Assembly: GCA_963932465.1 (NCBI GenBank)
Contig: OZ010792.1
Coordinates: forward strand, 110,540,935 to 110,604,934
Origin: Maratus speciosus
Lineage: Eukaryota > Arthropoda > Arachnida > Araneae > Salticidae
DNA length: 64,000 nucleotides
Direction of reading: 5' to 3'
This document shows, piece by piece, positions 42,296-54,172 of the stretch (position 1 is its first letter; each line of letters begins with the position of its first letter). Made by a program: the position numbers and the translations under genes. Under the pieces are notes generated by a model. The model saw only the letters and a list, made by a program, of their open reading frames with translations. It was not told where the DNA came from and did not search any database.

Positions 42296-45200
42296 ATGGT
42301 ATCTACATCTAATGGTAAAAACTCAAAAACATTTAAATGTGTTAAGTGTCAGAGTAATGAATTCCACGGTTTGCACAAATGTCCAGAATTCTTAAATCTT
42401 TCAGTGGCTTCTAGATATGAATTCGTAAAGAAAAATAATATTTGTTTTAACTGTTTAAAATTCCACTCGGTTAGAAATTGTAAATCTACTTATTCTTGTC
42501 AGAAATGTATGAAAAAACATTCGAGTTTACTGCATTTCGAGAATGAAAATGAAAAGCAAATTCAAAACAGCGATAGAAAAAATGAATTTATTTCAAAACC
42601 CGAGGTCAGTGATTGCAATACCCAAAACCAGAATCAAATCGTAGCGCATTCAAATCTAGACCCGAATGCTGCAACATTTCACATTTCTAACGAAAGAGCA
42701 TTTTCAGGTACATCTGTTTGTGAGATGAATTATTTAAGTTCTGGCATCTTATCAACTGTCATTGTTTATATTAAAAATAAATTTGGTGAATTTAAGCCGT
42801 TAAGAGGTTTGATTGATGCTGGATCAATGAGTAATTTCATTACGATTCAGTGTGCTGATTATTTAGGAATTAAGAAAGAAAAAATAAAAGTTGCGGTTTC
42901 AGGATTAAATGGCATCTCCGTGAATATTAACTCCAAGGTAAAAGCATTAATTTCGAACAATTCAAATTTTAAGGCGGAAATAGAACTTCTTTGTGTACCA
43001 AAAATATCGGATACTATTCCAGTAAATCGAATTAACGTTCCAACAGAACAATACCTTAATAACATTAAATTAGCGGATCCAGAATTTTACAAACCTGGAA
43101 AAATTCATGTTCTTTTGGGAGCTCAAATATTTTATGATCTTTTAGAAGTCGGTCGAATTGAAGTCCCCAATTCTAATTTAAAATTCCAAAACTCGGTATT
43201 TGGATTCATTGCCTGTGGAAGCGTATTAAATCCTGACAATCAAATCACGCAAAATACTCATTGTGGGCTTGTTTGTAACTATGAAGATTTGACAAAAGAA
43301 GTTCAAAAATTCTTTCAGTTAGAAACATTAGGGATAAAAGACGATCCCACATGTACTGACGAAGATAGAGCATTAGAAATATTCGAAAAATCTGTATCTT
43401 ATAAAAATAAACGTTACGAAGTTACCTTACCATGGAAAAAAGATTGGCGAGAAATGAACGACAATCTCAAAATAGCCAATAATAGACTAAACTGTCTTAA
43501 AGTGAAAATGAAGCGAAAATTAGAGCTTCGTGCTCAATATTGTGAGACTTTGAAAGATTATGAAAATAAAGGAATCATAGAAAAAATAACGGAAACGCAC
43601 AAGCCAGTGGAGAAACCACTTTTTTATCTTCCACATCAACCTGTCTTTAGACAAAGCCTGACAACAAAAATGAGAGTAGTCTTCGATGCCAGCTCACACG
43701 ATGTTGGCGAATTATCGTTAAATGATTGTCTTTGGCCAGGTCCAAATCTAAATCCAAACATATTCGATCTACTTATCAATTTTAGATTAAACAAAATAGC
43801 ATTGATAGGTGATATAGAAAAAGCCTTTCTGCAGATATCCCTAGCGGAGAAAGACAGAGATGCAGTGAGGTTTTTATGGATTGGAGATAGAGGTATAGAA
43901 ATATATCGCTTCAACCGAGTTCCTTTTGGTATGAATGCTTCCCCGTTTCTTCTTGCTGCTACTCTAAGAAAACATATCAAGAAATTTCAAGTTAGATATC
44001 CTACAACAACAAAGTTATTAGATAGGTGCCTCTACGTTGATGATTTCATCGCTGGTGCTGACAACTTGCAAGATGCGTTAGAAATCTCTCGAAATGCTGT
44101 TTATATTATGAGCGAGGCAAGTATGAAACTCAGAAAATGGTCAACTAATGATAACGATTTGATGGAGCAATGGAAACAAGAAGGGTTTGATACTCAGCCT
44201 CTACACAACCCAATTGAATTAGGATTTGACTCAACAAAGGTTCTAGGAATGTCTTGGCATACGAGTGAAGATTGCTTTATCGTAGATGTAAAAGGCTTAT
44301 TAGAAATGTTATCAAAAAATGAAAACACCAAGCGCTTCATCCTGCGTGCTATTGGAAAAATATTCGACCCTCTTGGCTTGCTCACTCCTTATACTATTCG
44401 CATGAAATGCCTATTTCAAGATCTGTGGTTGAGGAAAATTGCTTGGGATGAAGATCTACCAATAGATGTTAAAGAAAAGTGGCTTCAATGGTGTTCTGAG
44501 ATCCCACGCCTCTCCGACCTAAAAATTCCAAGAATTGTGCTAAATTCAACGAAAGAAGAAAATTCAGATGTGGTAGAGATTCACTGTTTTTGCGATGCTA
44601 GTAAGAAAGCCTTCGGCACTGTCATATACCTCAGAATTGGAAAAGAAAATGCTATTGAAGTTAACCTTGTGACTTCAAAAAGTAGAGTTACACCTCTTAA
44701 AAAAATCACTTTACCAAGATTAGAGCTATTGGGAGCGTTACTTGCTGCCCGACTAGGTAATGCAGTCAAGAAAATAGTAGATCATAAGAAGCCATCAGAT
44801 GTGTTCTTCTGGACAGACTCGAAAATCACTTTGTACTGGATTAGAGGTTCTAGTAAAAGATGGAAATCATTCATAGCGAATCGTGTCAACGAGATTCAAT
44901 CTTTGACTGACTCCAATTCGTGGTTTCATTGTCCGGGAAAGTCTAATCCAGCCGACCTCCTTACCAGAGGCGTCAGTGTTGATATGCTCTTAGAAAAGGA
45001 TTTGTGGTTTAAAGGTCCCCCCTTTTTGAGAGAAACTGTTCTCCCAACTAATGACTGCAACATCCAAAATTCGCCAGATGACTATTCTGATGAACTAAAG
45101 AAAACAGTTAAATGTGAAAATGATAACTCTTTAGTTACTCTAGCTATTTATGATCAAAATTATTTATTAGATTATATTATTAGTGTTAGTAATAATTATA

Positions 45201-46654
45201 TAACTATCATTCGTATTTTATGTTATGTGCTTAGATTTATTCATAACCTTCGAAATGTTAATAGAGTGAAAGATCATCTTACTTCTAAAGAATTGAATGC
45301 TGCAGAATTATCACTGATAAAGATGGTTCAACAAAGTGAGTATCAGGAAGAAATAAAATGTCTTCAGAAAGGTAATTCGGTACCAAATAAAAGTAAACTA
45401 AATTCTTTAAATTGTTTCTTAGATGAAAGTAATATTTTAAGAGTTGGGGGTAGATTGGGTAACTCACATTTGACAACAAATGAAAAACATCCTATGGTTC
45501 TGCCAAGTAAGCATCCCCTTACTTTAATTATTGTAAGATATTTTCATTTAAAGTATTTACATGTAGGATCACAAACATTGTTGTACCATATTCGTCGTAA
45601 ATTTTGGATAACTAATGGTAGAAACATCTGTCGCAAAATAACATATGAATGTGTCACTTGTTTTAAAAACAAGCCTGTATTAGCGAGTCAAGTTATGGGT
45701 GACTTGCCCAAAGAGCGTGTTACACCTTCATTTCCATTTTCCATTATTGGAACTGACCATTGCGGCCCTTTTTACATTAAATTCAAAAATCAAAGGAAAG
45801 GTACATATAATAAAGTGTATGTATGTATATTCGTTTGTCTCTGCACCAAAGCTATTCATCTAGATTTCGTTTCAGATCTCACTTCTGCAGCCTTCATTGC
45901 TTGTTTTAAGCGCTTTGTTAGCAGAAGGGGAAAGTGTTCAAAAATATTTTCTGACAATGCAAAAAACTTTGTAGGGGCAAACTTAGAATTGAAAAGGCTT
46001 CACAATTTGGTTAGACACCCAGATGAAGCATTAGCTGATTATTTTGCAAGGGAAAATATCGAATGGAATTTTATTCCTCCGAAAGCGCCGAACTTCGGTG
46101 GTCTTTGGGAGGCAGGGGTTAAATCATTCAAATTCCATCTAAAACGTGTAATTGGTAACGCGCACCTCACTTTAGAGGAATTTCTGACAGTAATTCTAGA
46201 AATTGAAAGTGTTTTGAACTCAAGACCTCTGTCCCCATTGTCATCAGATTTCGACGATTTCGAGACTCTGTCACCGGGTCATTTTCTTATAGGTAGGCCC
46301 TTAACGTCTATTATTGAACCCCAGCTCACTGAAATTTCGGAAAACAAACTTAGCAACTGGCAAAAAATAACAAAATATAGCCAGCAAATATGGAAATTAT
46401 GGAAGCGGGACTATCTGAACACCTTGCAGCAACGTAATAAATGGCAAATAAATAAAAACAATATAAATGTTGGTTCTCTCGTATTGATCAAAGATGAAAA
46501 TATGCTCAGCACAAAATGGGCAACAGGTAGGATTTCCGAGATATTTCTCGGTAAGGACAAAAAAGTTCGAGTAGTGAACATTCGTCTGCCTAACGGTACA
46601 ATAATAAAGAGAGATGTGAGAAGTATTTGTCCTCTTCCAATTAATGGAAACTAA
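42296..46654 (+). CDS. pol: BEL/Pao nucleocapsid and Pol polyprotein
   Basis: The frame is 1452 residues and really begins upstream in the shifted gag frame. Zinc-binding clusters lie at C15-C29, C50-C62 and C68-H80 (CQKCMKKHSSLLH). The protease motif is DAG at 174-176 (GLIDAGS). RT carries YVDD at 580-583, RNase H has D767 (CDASKKAFG) and a later WTDSK. Integrase has a zinc-binding segment, D1154 (GTDHCGPF), D1220 (FSDNAKNF) and E1272 (LWEAGVK); the wide spacing of the last two is normal for BEL/Pao. The C-terminus contains LVLIKDENMLSTKWATGRI. No internal stop is present, so all enzymes look intact. Confidence 0.95.
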   Translation: MVSTSNGKNSKTFKCVKCQSNEFHGLHKCPEFLNLSVASRYEFVKKNNICFNCLKFHSVRNCKSTYSCQKCMKKHSSLLHFENENEKQIQNSDRKNEFISKPEVSDCNTQNQNQIVAHSNLDPNAATFHISNERAFSGTSVCEMNYLSSGILSTVIVYIKNKFGEFKPLRGLIDAGSMSNFITIQCADYLGIKKEKIKVAVSGLNGISVNINSKVKALISNNSNFKAEIELLCVPKISDTIPVNRINVPTEQYLNNIKLADPEFYKPGKIHVLLGAQIFYDLLEVGRIEVPNSNLKFQNSVFGFIACGSVLNPDNQITQNTHCGLVCNYEDLTKEVQKFFQLETLGIKDDPTCTDEDRALEIFEKSVSYKNKRYEVTLPWKKDWREMNDNLKIANNRLNCLKVKMKRKLELRAQYCETLKDYENKGIIEKITETHKPVEKPLFYLPHQPVFRQSLTTKMRVVFDASSHDVGELSLNDCLWPGPNLNPNIFDLLINFRLNKIALIGDIEKAFLQISLAEKDRDAVRFLWIGDRGIEIYRFNRVPFGMNASPFLLAATLRKHIKKFQVRYPTTTKLLDRCLYVDDFIAGADNLQDALEISRNAVYIMSEASMKLRKWSTNDNDLMEQWKQEGFDTQPLHNPIELGFDSTKVLGMSWHTSEDCFIVDVKGLLEMLSKNENTKRFILRAIGKIFDPLGLLTPYTIRMKCLFQDLWLRKIAWDEDLPIDVKEKWLQWCSEIPRLSDLKIPRIVLNSTKEENSDVVEIHCFCDASKKAFGTVIYLRIGKENAIEVNLVTSKSRVTPLKKITLPRLELLGALLAARLGNAVKKIVDHKKPSDVFFWTDSKITLYWIRGSSKRWKSFIANRVNEIQSLTDSNSWFHCPGKSNPADLLTRGVSVDMLLEKDLWFKGPPFLRETVLPTNDCNIQNSPDDYSDELKKTVKCENDNSLVTLAIYDQNYLLDYIISVSNNYITIIRILCYVLRFIHNLRNVNRVKDHLTSKELNAAELSLIKMVQQSEYQEEIKCLQKGNSVPNKSKLNSLNCFLDESNILRVGGRLGNSHLTTNEKHPMVLPSKHPLTLIIVRYFHLKYLHVGSQTLLYHIRRKFWITNGRNICRKITYECVTCFKNKPVLASQVMGDLPKERVTPSFPFSIIGTDHCGPFYIKFKNQRKGTYNKVYVCIFVCLCTKAIHLDFVSDLTSAAFIACFKRFVSRRGKCSKIFSDNAKNFVGANLELKRLHNLVRHPDEALADYFARENIEWNFIPPKAPNFGGLWEAGVKSFKFHLKRVIGNAHLTLEEFLTVILEIESVLNSRPLSPLSSDFDDFETLSPGHFLIGRPLTSIIEPQLTEISENKLSNWQKITKYSQQIWKLWKRDYLNTLQQRNKWQINKNNINVGSLVLIKDENMLSTKWATGRISEIFLGKDKKVRVVNIRLPNGTIIKRDVRSICPLPINGN

Positions 46655-46862
46655 TTTCTTTAATGTATATATTTGGTATATTTTGAATATATTTTGTTGT
46701 TTAATTTCTATAGTATGTTTTATTGTATTCAAATGTAAAGTAATTTAGCCATTTTTCCTTTGTTATTAATTATATCTTTGCATTGTTATATGTAGTATTA
46801 TGTAATTTTATATTATGTATTAGAGTAGTTTTGAAACCTGCAGGTTTCAACGGTCGGGAGTA
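46655..46862 (+). other. 3' non-coding part of the BEL/Pao element with polypurine tract
   Basis: AT-rich sequence ends in AACGGTCGGGAGTA directly before the 3' LTR. Confidence 0.7.
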
Positions 46863-47160
46863 TGTTACTGATCGTAATTAAAATCTCCCGTACGAGGGCG
46901 CTGTGTCAGCGCCGTAATTTTATTTATTATTCCAATCGTCTGCGTGTTGACGATAGATTGTAATTTAGTTACTAGTGAGTGGAAACACTGAATTTTTGTT
47001 GTTGTTGTTATTGAGATAATGGAATGTTTGATTTGGAAACGGCCAGAGAGACTGTTTCACTCTTAACAATTATTGTTTTAAAATAAAGAAATATACAGTT
47101 CACTGCGAAGAGTTCCTTAAAAATGGTGTCACTGAGTAACTTATTGTTATATTCCTAACA
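46863..47160 (+). repeat. 3' LTR of the BEL/Pao element
   Basis: The 298-bp copy has the same TGTTACTG and CCTAACA ends. It runs straight into a gag fragment at 47161 with no intervening leader. Confidence 0.95.
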
Positions 47161-47694
47161 TTAAAAGAGCGAAACAAAAACAAATAAATGTTCTTAATGA
47201 ATCAAAGCCGAAACAAGAGAATAGTGTAACGGAAGTTCGACTTCCCACGATTAATCTACCTTCTTTTAGTGGAAACGTACAGGATTGGATATATTTTAGT
47301 GATCTTTTTAAATCTAGCGTTCACAATAATAGCGCACTTTCGGGTGCTCAAAAGTTATCATATTTGAAATCTTCGCTTCATTCTGAAGCTGCAAAAGTTG
47401 TACAAAGTATAACGATTTCAGATGATAGTTATCAAACAGCGTGGTCCTTATTAGAGGAAAGATATTCCAATAAAAGACAACAAGTGTTTGCTCACATTAA
47501 AAAATTAATGTCCATTAATTCAATACAAAGTGAAACACCTAGTGCTATTCTTAATTTGGCAGATACCGCCAGTGAATGTATCAGATCTCTAGAAAACAAA
47601 TTGAATAGTAATAGTGAACACACTGAGTTATTAAGCTTAAGAGAATTTCTAGAGATCTGATACATTCACTGGCGGTATCTGCTAAATTAAGAAT
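47161..47694 (+). pseudogene. partial second gag copy ending in a foldback
   Basis: 47161-47595 repeats 41629-42060 of the full element with very few changes. It then runs through about 45 nt of other sequence and ends with an inverted copy of 42011-42064. Arms 47547-47595 and 47646-47694 are complementary with one mismatch. The junction LTR-gag lacks 368 bp of leader and gag start. This looks like an aberrant reverse transcription or rearrangement product. The 98-residue frame here is only a piece of Gag. Confidence 0.9.
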
Positions 47695-48109
47695 GGTTTG
47701 TGTTAATCAGTGTTAAGATATTCATTTCAGATTTGTGTTCAAATACTCAATGTCTTCGATATTCGCAACGACACCTAGCGCAAGGGTTCCCAGAAATAAT
47801 ACTGCAAAAGTTCGTCACTTCCATGTAGTGGTGGGCCAGCGCATGAGATAAAACGGAAGCCCACCAAAATTTTATCTGATGATTTCCAACAGCAAAGTTG
47901 GCTGAAACTGTCCTGCAGTGGTAGACAATTAGCCAGCACTTCTCTATCATTGCCAGCACCTATCTTGCTGCTGGCCAGCAATTTCCTCTTTTCCGGAATC
48001 CGACTATATTTATTATTTTTAAGTTATTATTATTATTGAGTTATTATTATTTTTAAGTAAAGAAAGAAATGCTAGAGAACTTTTGACTTATAAACCTTTC
48101 TTTCTTACT
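47695..48109. other. unassigned, somewhat GC-richer stretch
   Basis: GCCAGCA-type motifs recur at 47835-47975. A similar GCCAGCACTGCCAG lies near 38572. No gene or inverted repeat is recognised. Confidence 0.5.
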
Positions 48110-48960
48110 TTTTCTCTTTGCAAACAACGAAGTTTATAAATGTTGTATGAAATCTTATAAATATTTTTTCAATATATTGGCATTCATTTCAGTTTATGCT
48201 AAATTTATTTCCTTTTTCCTGTATGCGGGGAAATGAATAGAAAAATATTCAACACGTTTTACACTTTTTAAACTATTTAATAATCTTTACAAGAGGCTTT
48301 CAATAGGGTTGGTTTTTCGAAGCAACAATCTCCAATGTGCTGAGATTGACAGAGAACTTTATTGAAAATTCATAAACATACAGCAAAAAAGAAAAAGAAA
48401 ATTTTGATATTCAAATGTTTATTTCATTGTCTGATAGATTCCAATATCGTCTGCGGGAATAGAAATAATGACAAAAAAGGAAACTTTAAAATTTTTTCAA
48501 AAGCTCATATTTCTTTTCATGGCAGCAGATCTTAAAAATTCTTTGACATAGTAATAAAGGATGTCACCTATATACATTATAAAAAGTGTTTATATTATAC
48601 ATATATGTTACAGAAAAAGCGGTGTAATTATGTCCTTTATTTTAAAAAGATATTGTTTTTATTCTTCCATTGAAAAAAGGGCGATATTAAAATTTTATGT
48701 TTGATCAGTTAATTAAATTGGGAGGGTTGTGCATAAACGAAAGAAAAAAAATAGACCTTAAAAAAGGAAAAAAATGTGATTAGGTGAATACCTTTAGTTC
48801 AGCTTGATATTTTTTTTCATTTTCTCCCATTTAATTTTGAGATTGTTACTGCTTTATAAAAAAGAAAATTAATATAATAGTAAAACTTCGATTTGTATTC
48901 GAAAAAAATAGCGGTATTTTTCCTCTATTAAAAATTACTACGTTTTTGTTGAAGCAGGAC
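48110..48960 (+). repeat. family B repeat, copy 4
   Basis: The sequence keeps the family order: CAGTTTATGCTAAATTTATT, GGGGAAATGAATAGAAAAAT, TGATAGATTCCAATATCGTC, GATCAGTTAATTAAATTGGG, GTGATTAGGTGAATA. No coding frame is present. Confidence 0.72.
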
Positions 48961-49000
48961 TATGTTAAATTTTTCATTAGAAACTAAAAGATCTCTGTTC

Positions 49001-49037
<37 letters not shown>

Positions 49038-49544
49038 AGCAGTGCTGTATACAGGGTGTCCCTTGTTATCCATAATCATTAGCAAATTCCTAAACCGTTA
49101 ACGTTAGAGGTATTTTTTAAACTGAATTTTTTTTCAAATGCTCTTCATCGTCTTAGATGCCATTTATGTCAAAATAGTTATTTTTGTAGAAATTTAAATC
49201 ATTATAAAATTCCGAGGCCTTTAAGTTATATTTGGAGTATTTTTTTTCCAGGAAAAACTTACAGAACACAGTATCAAAGCTCTTATAAGAAAAAAAAATC
49301 CCATTCTTTTACGACAACATACTTTATTTAATATTATACATATTAACTATATTATACTTTATTGTAATTTACTATAGTAATAAATCTTTAGTAGTTTAAT
49401 TTTTTAATTAGTATCTGTTGTAAGCACACGTCATAACTAAGACACAGCCAATCCCGTAGCGTGAAAAAAAAATCTTAAAATCTTTTCAGAGAAAAAGCAA
49501 AAGGTTAAATTACACTGAATAGTGTGATTTTTCTCAAGACAGAG
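48961..49544. other. T-run and unassigned sequence
   Basis: About 37 T residues lie at 49001-49036. TACAGGGTGTCCC at 49053 resembles the end of many arthropod DNA elements, but no matching second end is found. Confidence 0.5.
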
Positions 49545-49548
49545 TTAA

Positions 49549-49985
49549 GGCGGTTCTTTAAGTCCACTGCTCAACAAGCCCGAAACTTTCTGATACATTT
49601 ACTGACTCATTTTTAAATGTATAAAGGCACAAATTTCGCAGAGCTGACTATGGAAGCGATTTTGAATCGAAAGATGTTTTCCATTTTTTGATAAATAATT
49701 TATTTATTGAGTTATAAGCGATTTTGGGTCACGTGACAATTGGTTTTTCTCTTGTCCCTGACTGGTATTTCTCCTTTTATTCGGAAATTCGGTTCAAAAC
49801 ACCCACTTTGATAGTATTTTCTGAAAGACCTTTTGCTTTTACCAAAAAAAAAAAAAAAAAAAATGGAAAAAGTCTTTCAATCACATAGTTTCTGAATAAC
49901 AACACCTGTCAATTTCATGCGTTTCCGAACGAAAATAAATTGAAACTTGTGTCGTAAATCTGCCCCTTTGAATTTGAAAACAGCC
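49549..49985. mobile_element. TTAA-target MITE family M, copy 3
   Basis: It is flanked by TTAA (49545-49548, 49986-49989), with inverted ends GGCGGTTCTTTAA / GGCTGTTTTCAAA. It is longer than copies 1 and 2 because of an A-run near 49845-49863. Confidence 0.85.
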
Positions 49986-49989
49986 TTAA

Positions 49990-50625
49990 AGAAAATAAAA
50001 AAGCGATTTAAAAAAAATAATGTTATTGATTAAAAATGGAGTAAATTATTCCATAAATAATAAAGCTCCAAGTAACAGCTATGAAATACATTTCTTTCAT
50101 ACTGTTTTGCAAATATTTTCCAAAGAGTTACAGCTTTTAGAAGCATTAACATTAGTCATTTAGTGATAAACAAGAAACAAAAATCATGCGTCTCGCTTCC
50201 TAATATCACATATCAATTTCGTTACGTTTGAAGGCATGTAATGTCATTAAAATAATCTTCCAAACAATAACTACCCATAAACTAAAATGTATCTGAATTT
50301 TTTGTGTCTCCTTAAAAAAAGTATAAACACTATGCATAACATTTTATATAAGAAAATTTTCTTAAATCTCAATAACGTATTTCAGTTTCGTTCCGACTAA
50401 ACTAGTATCACATCATTGAATTGCCTTTCGAAGAATTGCCATTCATAGAGAATAATTATTTAAAGTATTTTGTTTATCCTTATAAATGAGTTAAAATACT
50501 CATATACCATTTTCAATAGGGAATATGCTGTAGAAAAGCCCAATAATATACATCTATATCGTTATATATTTACAAAATTTTAAAAGTAATAGGACTGACG
50601 AATAAATGACGAATAAATTTAATAG
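49990..50625. other. no recognised feature
   Basis: AT-rich. No gene or repeat end is supported. Confidence 0.5.
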
Positions 50626-50641
50626 GTAACTATACTTTCGG

Positions 50642-50677
<36 letters not shown>

Positions 50678-50693
50678 CCGAAAGTATAGTTAC
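50626..50693. repeat. 68-bp perfect palindrome around (TA)n
   Basis: GTAACTATACTTTCGGAAAT, a TA run of about 15 units, and the exact reverse complement of the left part form one perfect palindrome. Confidence 0.93.
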
Positions 50694-52040
50694 AATTGGA
50701 TTTTTTTTTAATTCATGTATACGTCTTGTCTTTGCATATGCTATGTAGCTGGTCCACATATTTCCAGGCTATGCGGATATAAATCATACAGGGCTATTTT
50801 TTATGCATTTGCATTTTACTGCAGTTTTTCCAATTTTATTATTGTAATTCATTCAAGATGGATTTTACTTGCTACACATTACACAATTATTTCATGAGAG
50901 GCTTTCAACGGTTTTCTACGATTTACACTCGCCATGTTTGAATATCTCTTGAAAGTTGATATTTTCGGGACTACTCGGTTTTATGCTTTCTAAATTTTAC
51001 AATTTTTTTTTCTTTTCTTGTCATTTAATATTCCGTTATCCTTTAAAATAAACATAACTTTTATTTTTGTCCATTTATACAGCTTGTTACTCTTTTGAGT
51101 ATTTTGCTGGTGCTTAATTTACAATGGTGTTAAACTTAAGAGTTTTTCCAGTTGAGCATTAGTGAATAATAGATAATGCCCGCCAAGATTTGACGGTAAA
51201 TAACTTAAACGTTTCACTAGAAAAATTCTTGAATTTTTAATTAGTTGCTTTTAAATTAATTATTGAAATCGCGACAAATTTCTATGTTGCATAAGTGATT
51301 CCTATTTCTTTAAGGCGATAGAGGGCGCTGTTAATCTAATTTATTTTATTACGGTATTTTTTTTCCCTTCTTTCCTTTTTTTTTTTTTTTTTTTTTTTTT
51401 TTGAAAAAAAAATAGCAATATTTATTTTTATTTATTTATTTATTTATTTTTATTTATTTATTTATTTTAAACTGCACAACTATTAAAAGCTGCCAGGAAT
51501 TTTATTTTTATTAGTCTCATTTCTCTAAAACCTAAATTTGAAATTTTATGCAGTTAACAATTTATAATATAATTTTTTTTACTCGAATTTTATTTTACAT
51601 TTTTATTTATTTTTTAAACATGAAATCACGGATATCAAGGTAATTTCTTTTATAATTCTTATATTAATATTTTTTTTCTTTCTTTCCGTTTTATTTTTTA
51701 TGGAAAAGAATGGCAAACTTTTCTTTCTGCCACACATATATATATATGTCTTCTTGATAATGGTCAGAAAATATAACAAAAAATGTAGATCAGCTCAATT
51801 TATTTAATTGATAATTACATGCAAAATATTTTAAATAAAAAATTATTATTATTAAAATTATTGTTGCGTATTAAATTTTATTTTATTTAATTATAAAGCA
51901 TTCAAATAATAATAATATTTAATTATAAATCATTCAAATATTAATAATAATAACAAAATAAAAATCATACAACTTCTCCTGCGAATAAAACATGTCATTA
52001 ATGAAGAGAATCATCGCCAAAAATATTGCAGAAATCATTT
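50694..52040. other. AT-rich stretch with simple repeats
   Basis: It contains a T-run at 51379-51402 and TTTA repeats at 51418-51473. No gene is recognised. Confidence 0.6.
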
Positions 52041-52112
52041 TGCGGAGGTTGGGATCGAACCCACGTCCTCTACAAAAACTCAGAGCTTTAAACTGTTCTA
52101 CCAGGAACTCGC
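52041..52112 (-). repeat. degenerate tRNA-like sequence (Lys-like)
   Basis: The minus strand has a B box GGTTCGATCCC, a D-stem GTTC/GAAC and an anticodon stem CTCTG/TAGAG whose enlarged loop contains TTT. The acceptor pairs poorly, extra bases separate the D and anticodon arms, and the A box is weak. It is probably a tRNA pseudogene or SINE head. Confidence 0.45.
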
Positions 52113-52264
52113 TCAATATTCCTCCAAGTTAAAGAGCTTTGAAAAAACGTTGACGCATGCGCAAATATGTCAATATTGGTCTTACTGATAATGGTCTTAA
52201 AGAATCAGGTTTTCGCTTTAATATATTAGATTTTTCAATTTTTTTCTTTTTGTGCAATTTTACA

Positions 52265-53190
52265 GGCAATTACTTTTCAGCTCACAGGCTATCAAAGCCT
52301 GAGAGCTAATGTGCCCGCCCGTTCTGTATATATGTATGTATGTACGTACGTACGTAATGCGATAACTCTTGATAGAAACATCCGATTTGCTTCAAAAATT
52401 TTTTCTTGGTTCATTGTGATAAGGCGCTTCTCTGATTAGTTTAGGGAGTTCATTGGTTAAGGATAAAGGGGGGTTAGTCCACCCCCCTTAATTCAGATAA
52501 ATGGGTTTTTCATGCAGAATTGTTCGATTTGCTCCGAATTTGATATACCGGTTTATTATGTTAAGGAGCTTCCCTGATTAATTTTGGGAGTTCATTGGTT
52601 AAAGATAAAGGGGGGAAAGGGGGGTTAGTCCACCCCTCTTAATTTAGATAAATGGGTTTTTCATGCAGGATTATTAGATTTGCTCCAAATTTGGTATACC
52701 GGTTTATTGTGTTAAGGAGCTTCCCTGATTCGTTTTGGGGATTCATTGGTTAAGGATAAAGGGGGAAAAGGCGGTCTAGTCCACCCCCCTTAATTTAGAT
52801 AAATGGGTTTTTCATGCAGGATTATTAGATTTGCTCCAAATTTGGTATACCGGTTTATTATGTTAAGGAACTTCCCTGATTCGTTTTGGGGATTCATTGG
52901 TTAAGGATAAAGGAGGGCTAGTCCACCCCGTTAATTTAGATAAATGGTTTTTTTTGCAGGATTATTCGATTTGCTCCAAATTTGGTATACCGGTTTATTA
53001 TGTTAAGGAGCTTCCCTGATTAGATTTGGAGGTTCACTGGTTAAGTATAAAGAGGAAACGGGGGGCTAATTCCCCTTCTCTTATTTTGTTAAGGGGCATT
53101 ATTCTTTAAAATAAGAGTATAATACACAATTAGTGTGAATAGCCTGTGAGCTCAATGCCATCAGTTTAGCTGGGCACTTTCTTTTTTATT
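52265..53190 (-). mobile_element. HINE-4: Helentron-type element
   Basis: The inverted repeat AGCTCACAGGCTAT (52279-52292) is matched perfectly by 53139-53152. The left end folds into a hairpin with AGCCTGAGAGCT (52296-52307), followed by a tetranucleotide run (GTATGTACGTACGTAC) and about five monomers of 140-151 bp marked by CATTGGTTAA (52451, 52593, 52744, 52895, 53035). The right inverted repeat lies about 30-40 bp inside the probable border. It has the same plan as HINE-1 but an unrelated sequence. Confidence 0.8.
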
Positions 53191-54137
53191 ACAAAGGTTG
53201 TTTACAATGGTTAATCATAGGTACAGCGTGCGGGATTGGTCATTTTGATATGCAACGTTCTTTTTATTAAATTGTAATTTGACATTATATTTAACAGTAA
53301 TTTAATTTTGTTTTCTATATCTTGTTTTGTCATTTCTCAATGAAAAATTCGAAAGAATTTTTTTTATATACAATATATGGCCAAAGGTGACCGGTCACTT
53401 GCGAATTTAGATGTTTTGTTAAATATCTAGAAAAATACATAAGGAATTAATCTGAAACTGCAGGTGTGTAAACAGTATAGTATAGGTCATATATTTCCGC
53501 GAAGATTTGTTTCCCGAAACCCCATAGTGGACCGTCAACAAATTGAAAAACAACGAATATCTTTTCGATAACCCTGTAAAAACTAATATAGCAAAAGCGT
53601 TAAAACTCGAGATTAATAAGTAGCTTATTGTAATATACTGTGTTCATTTTTATGAAGATAGCATGTATACTCGTAGAGAAATTAAGGTTTTTATAAAAAC
53701 AGTCTCACATTTCGCCAAATTTTTTGCTTATAATTTGCAGAATTCCTAACATTAAAAAAAAGGGTTATTTTCCGAAAATATCACAAACAACGATGTATAC
53801 AATATTCTGCAATCAGAATTTAAAATAATAATAATAATAATTGGATGAAAAATAAGCAGGTTAAAAATGTTTCAATGCGCATGCGCAAATGCAATCAAAA
53901 TATAATGCGCATAATGTATTAGCTAAGTATATAGAGCAACTTTTGTAAAAGTCTGAAAATCATAGCTTGAAAATTCTGAAAATTATCGTCGATAGAATAA
54001 GCTCGAAATCCGTTGTTCTGAAAAGTAAAAAAAAAGATGAGGTGTTGTATCCAAATACAGTAGGACATGCAATATTGTGTTGGATTCTGCAATTTTTACA
54101 TGGTGCTATATTGTTTCTAGATACTTTTGGTTACTCA

Positions 54138-54172
<35 letters not shown>

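Larger units (their letters stand above)
40966..47160 (+). mobile_element. BEL/Pao LTR retrotransposon
   Basis: Identical-looking LTRs (40966-41260, 46863-47160) enclose gag and pol on the plus strand. After the 5' LTR comes GAAA then TTGGTCCTTCGAGGCC, a primer site with the TGG start. Before the 3' LTR lies the purine-rich CGGTCGGGAGTA. Integrase and protease types and the long D-E spacing fit BEL/Pao. No target duplication is found because the right side continues directly into another gag fragment. Confidence 0.95.

Noticed and set aside
49053..49065. TACAGGGTGTCCC as a transposon end
   Set aside because: No inverted partner or target duplication could be found.
52041..52112. Functional tRNA-Lys gene
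   Set aside because: The acceptor stem is poorly paired and extra bases disturb the D-anticodon junction; kept only as a tRNA-like repeat.
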